Positions 4,174 to 6,173 of a stretch of DNA of 6,173 nt are shown here, one piece after another. The stretch covers positions 1-6,173 of the forward strand of contig PLJQ01000193.1 in NCBI GenBank assembly GCA_003140275.1, read 5' to 3'. Each line of letters opens with the position of its first letter. The stretch's first letter is position 1. The stretch comes from Limisphaerales bacterium (GTDB taxonomy: Bacteria > Verrucomicrobiota > Verrucomicrobiia > Limisphaerales > PALSA-1396). Below the pieces are notes generated by a model. It had not been told where the DNA came from. It saw only the letters and a program-made list of their open reading frames with translations, and ran no database searches. The position numbers and the translations under genes were made by a program.

Positions 4174-6173
4174 ATGACTGCAACCACCCCTCAGCCCCGC
4201 GCCGAGCGAGCGCATGACATTCTCCGACATGCGCGAGGCAATCCTCTCGACGCGATATTCACACCCAAAACCGTGGCCGTCATCGGCGCCACCGAAAAAC
4301 CCGGCAGCGTGGGATGCGCGGTATTGAAAAATCTCTCCGCGTTCGGCGGCACCGTTTATCCTGTCAATCCCAAGCGCACCCGTGTGCTCGGCATCCAGAC
4401 GTTTCCGAACATCGCAGCGGTGCCGGAGAAAGTTGATCTCGCCGTCATCGTCACACCCGCGCCGACGGTGCCAGGTATTGTTCGCGAGTGCGTCAAAGCG
4501 GGTGTGCGTGGGGCCGTCATCATCTCGGCGGGATTCAAGGAAAGCGGCGCTGGCGGTGCGGAGTTGGAGCGGCAAATTCTCGCGGAAGCGAGGCGCGGAC
4601 CGTTGCGGGTCATCGGCCCGAATTGCCTCGGTGTCATGACGCCGCATAGCCGCTCCAATGCGACATTCGCGGCGGCGTTGGCGCGGCCTGGAAGCGTCGC
4701 CTTCATCAGCCAGAGCGGCGCTCTCTGCACCGCCATCCTGGACTGGAGTCTGCGCGAGCACGTCGGCTTCAGCGCGTTTGTTTCGATTGGCTCGATGCTC
4801 GACGTGAACTGGGGCGATCTGATCACCTACTTCGGCGACGATCCGCACACACGCAGCATCGTCATCTACATGGAATCGGTCGGCGAGGCGCGCTGCTTTC
4901 TGTCGGCGGCGCGCGAAGTCGCGCTCACGAAACCCATCATCGTCATCAAGGTGGGTCGCACGGAAGCCGCCGCCCGGGCCGCCGCGTCGCACACCGGTTC
5001 GCTCACCGGTAGCGATGAAGTGCTCGATGCCGCCTTTCGCCGGGTCGGTGTGTTGCGGGTGAACACCATCGAGGAGTTGTTTGACATGTCCGAAGTGCTC
5101 GCGAAACAACCGCGACCGCGCGGTCCGCGTCTTGCCATCGTCACCAATGCCGGCGGCCCCGGCGCGCTCGCCACCGACAGGCTCGTCAATTCCGGCGGCC
5201 AGCTCGCCGAACTTTCGGACAACACGCGCGCCGCGCTTGACGCGTTGCTGCCGCCGCACTGGAGCCACAATAATCCGATCGACATCCTCGGCGATGCCGG
5301 CCCGGAGCGTTACGCCAAAGCCGTCGAACTCGCCGCCAAGGACCCGAACACCGACGGCGTGCTTGCGATTCTCACTCCGGAAGCCATGACGGACGCAGTT
5401 GGCACCGCCGACCAGTTGAAGCCGTTTGCCAAACTTGACGGCAAACCGCTGCTTGCGTGTTGGATGGGCGGCCCGGCAGTCGAGAGCGGTGAGGCGGTCC
5501 TGAACGGTTCGAGCATCCCGACGTTCAAGTATCCCGACCGCGCCGCCCGCGCCTTCGACCTCATGTGGCATTACACCCAAAATCTGCGCAGCCTTTACGA
5601 GACGCCAACATTCGATCGTGAAGCATCCAAACGCGAGTCCGTTTCCCAAGCTGCGGACCTCATCGCCAGGGCGCGGAAAGCCGGTCGCACCCTGCTGACT
5701 GAATACGAATCGAAACAAATCCTTGGCGCCTACGACATCCCGACCGTCGCGACGCACGTTGCGTTGACCGAAGAGGACGCCGTCGCTCTGGCCGACAACT
5801 TCGGCTATCCGGTCGTGGCGAAATTGTTTTCCGAAACACTCACGCACAAAACCGATGTGGGGGGCGTGCAGCTCAACATCCGCAACGTCACCGGCGTGCG
5901 TCGCGCCTGGCACGCGATTGAATCTTCGGTACGCAAGAAAGCCGGCCCGCAACATTTCCTCGGCGTGACCGTGCAGCCGATGGTTTCACTCGATGGCTAC
6001 GAACTGATTCTCGGCAGCAGCATTGACGCGCAGTTCGGCCCGGTGCTGCTGTTCGGCGCGGGTGGACAGCTGGTCGAAGTTTTCAAAGATCGCGCTCTCG
6101 GCCTGCCGCCGCTCAACGCCACACTCGCCCGCCGCCTGATGGAACAGACGTGCATTTACACGGCGCTCAAAGG
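4174..6173 (+). CDS. Acetate-CoA ligase (ADP-forming) / Pat-like protein, 3' truncated by window
   Basis: The frame is open to the window edge, giving 666 codons. The CoA-binding Rossmann domain begins about residue 25 (PLDAIFTPKTVAVIGATE, then PGSVG) and includes YPVNPKR and VIGPNCLGV. The succinyl-CoA-ligase-like region has AFISQSGALC, SIGSMLD and SHTGSLTGSDEVLDAAFRR, where H273 is in the context usual for the phosphohistidine region, plus TNAGGPG (324-330) and HWSHNNPIDILGDA. An ATP-grasp domain starts about 505 (LLTEYESKQIL) with HKTDVGGV (558-565) and FGAGGQLVEVFKD (627-639). ADP-forming acetyl-CoA synthetases interconvert acetyl-CoA + ADP + Pi and acetate + CoA + ATP. Many full-length relatives of about 900 residues add a C-terminal GNAT domain and act as protein lysine acetyltransferases (Pat/YfiQ); that region would lie beyond 6173. 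The ATG at 4174 is the only start, since an in-frame TGA lies at 4156-4158. The 46-nt gap from the previous gene fits an operon. Confidence 0.92.
   Translation, partial: MTATTPQPRAERAHDILRHARGNPLDAIFTPKTVAVIGATEKPGSVGCAVLKNLSAFGGTVYPVNPKRTRVLGIQTFPNIAAVPEKVDLAVIVTPAPTVPGIVRECVKAGVRGAVIISAGFKESGAGGAELERQILAEARRGPLRVIGPNCLGVMTPHSRSNATFAAALARPGSVAFISQSGALCTAILDWSLREHVGFSAFVSIGSMLDVNWGDLITYFGDDPHTRSIVIYMESVGEARCFLSAAREVALTKPIIVIKVGRTEAAARAAASHTGSLTGSDEVLDAAFRRVGVLRVNTIEELFDMSEVLAKQPRPRGPRLAIVTNAGGPGALATDRLVNSGGQLAELSDNTRAALDALLPPHWSHNNPIDILGDAGPERYAKAVELAAKDPNTDGVLAILTPEAMTDAVGTADQLKPFAKLDGKPLLACWMGGPAVESGEAVLNGSSIPTFKYPDRAARAFDLMWHYTQNLRSLYETPTFDREASKRESVSQAADLIARARKAGRTLLTEYESKQILGAYDIPTVATHVALTEEDAVALADNFGYPVVAKLFSETLTHKTDVGGVQLNIRNVTGVRRAWHAIESSVRKKAGPQHFLGVTVQPMVSLDGYELILGSSIDAQFGPVLLFGAGGQLVEVFKDRALGLPPLNATLARRLMEQTCIYTALK

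Noticed and set aside
4081..5955. A 624-codon open frame on the minus strand
   Set aside because: It is antisense to the ligase/Pat-like gene, which has unmistakable CoA-binding and ATP-grasp motifs. The minus product is Arg/Gly/His-rich with no family features, typical of the mirror frame of a GC-rich gene.

Overview
The window reads as a piece of a moderately GC-rich bacterial chromosome, most likely from the Verrucomicrobiota (Pedosphaera / Limisphaerales-like). The evidence is protein style rather than a marker gene. The 242-residue protein at 1862-2590, with its short proline/asparagine/glutamine tail, and the 320-residue protein at 348-1310 resemble hypothetical proteins I remember from that phylum. 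No rRNA, tRNA, CRISPR array or complete insertion sequence is visible.

Layout. (1) 1-347: the last codons of a gene entering from the left (stop at 85-87), then an AT-richer stretch that seems to hold a decayed transposase tail (96-194) and two short hairpins. (2) 348-1310: one uncharacterised protein, closed by a strong inverted repeat that overlaps its stop codon. (3) 1398-2590: a compact run of three same-strand genes. Two are tiny arginine-rich paralogues sharing an identical ERLSQRLE block; the third is a 242-residue protein with a phage Mu Gp27 / DUF3486-like look. The third gene is bracketed by two arrays of a degenerate 10-bp tandem repeat. (4) 2743 to the right edge: a likely operon of a stand-alone CBM48 glycogen-binding protein, a universal stress protein, a single-domain Crp-like cyclic-nucleotide-binding-fold protein, and an acetate-CoA ligase (ADP-forming) / Pat-like protein cut off by the window end. 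That last gene (4174 to beyond 6173) is the largest real gene here. A long open frame on its opposite strand is only its shadow.

How the genes may work together. The right-hand operon combines a polysaccharide sensor fold, an ATP-binding stress protein, a small-ligand sensor fold and an acyl-CoA enzyme whose relatives often carry a C-terminal protein acetyltransferase domain. I infer a carbon/energy-status response. The cyclic-nucleotide fold lacks the usual phosphate-cassette Glu and Arg, so its ligand may not be cAMP. The middle cassette with its 10-bp repeats is the least explained part of the window and the best candidate for something undescribed.
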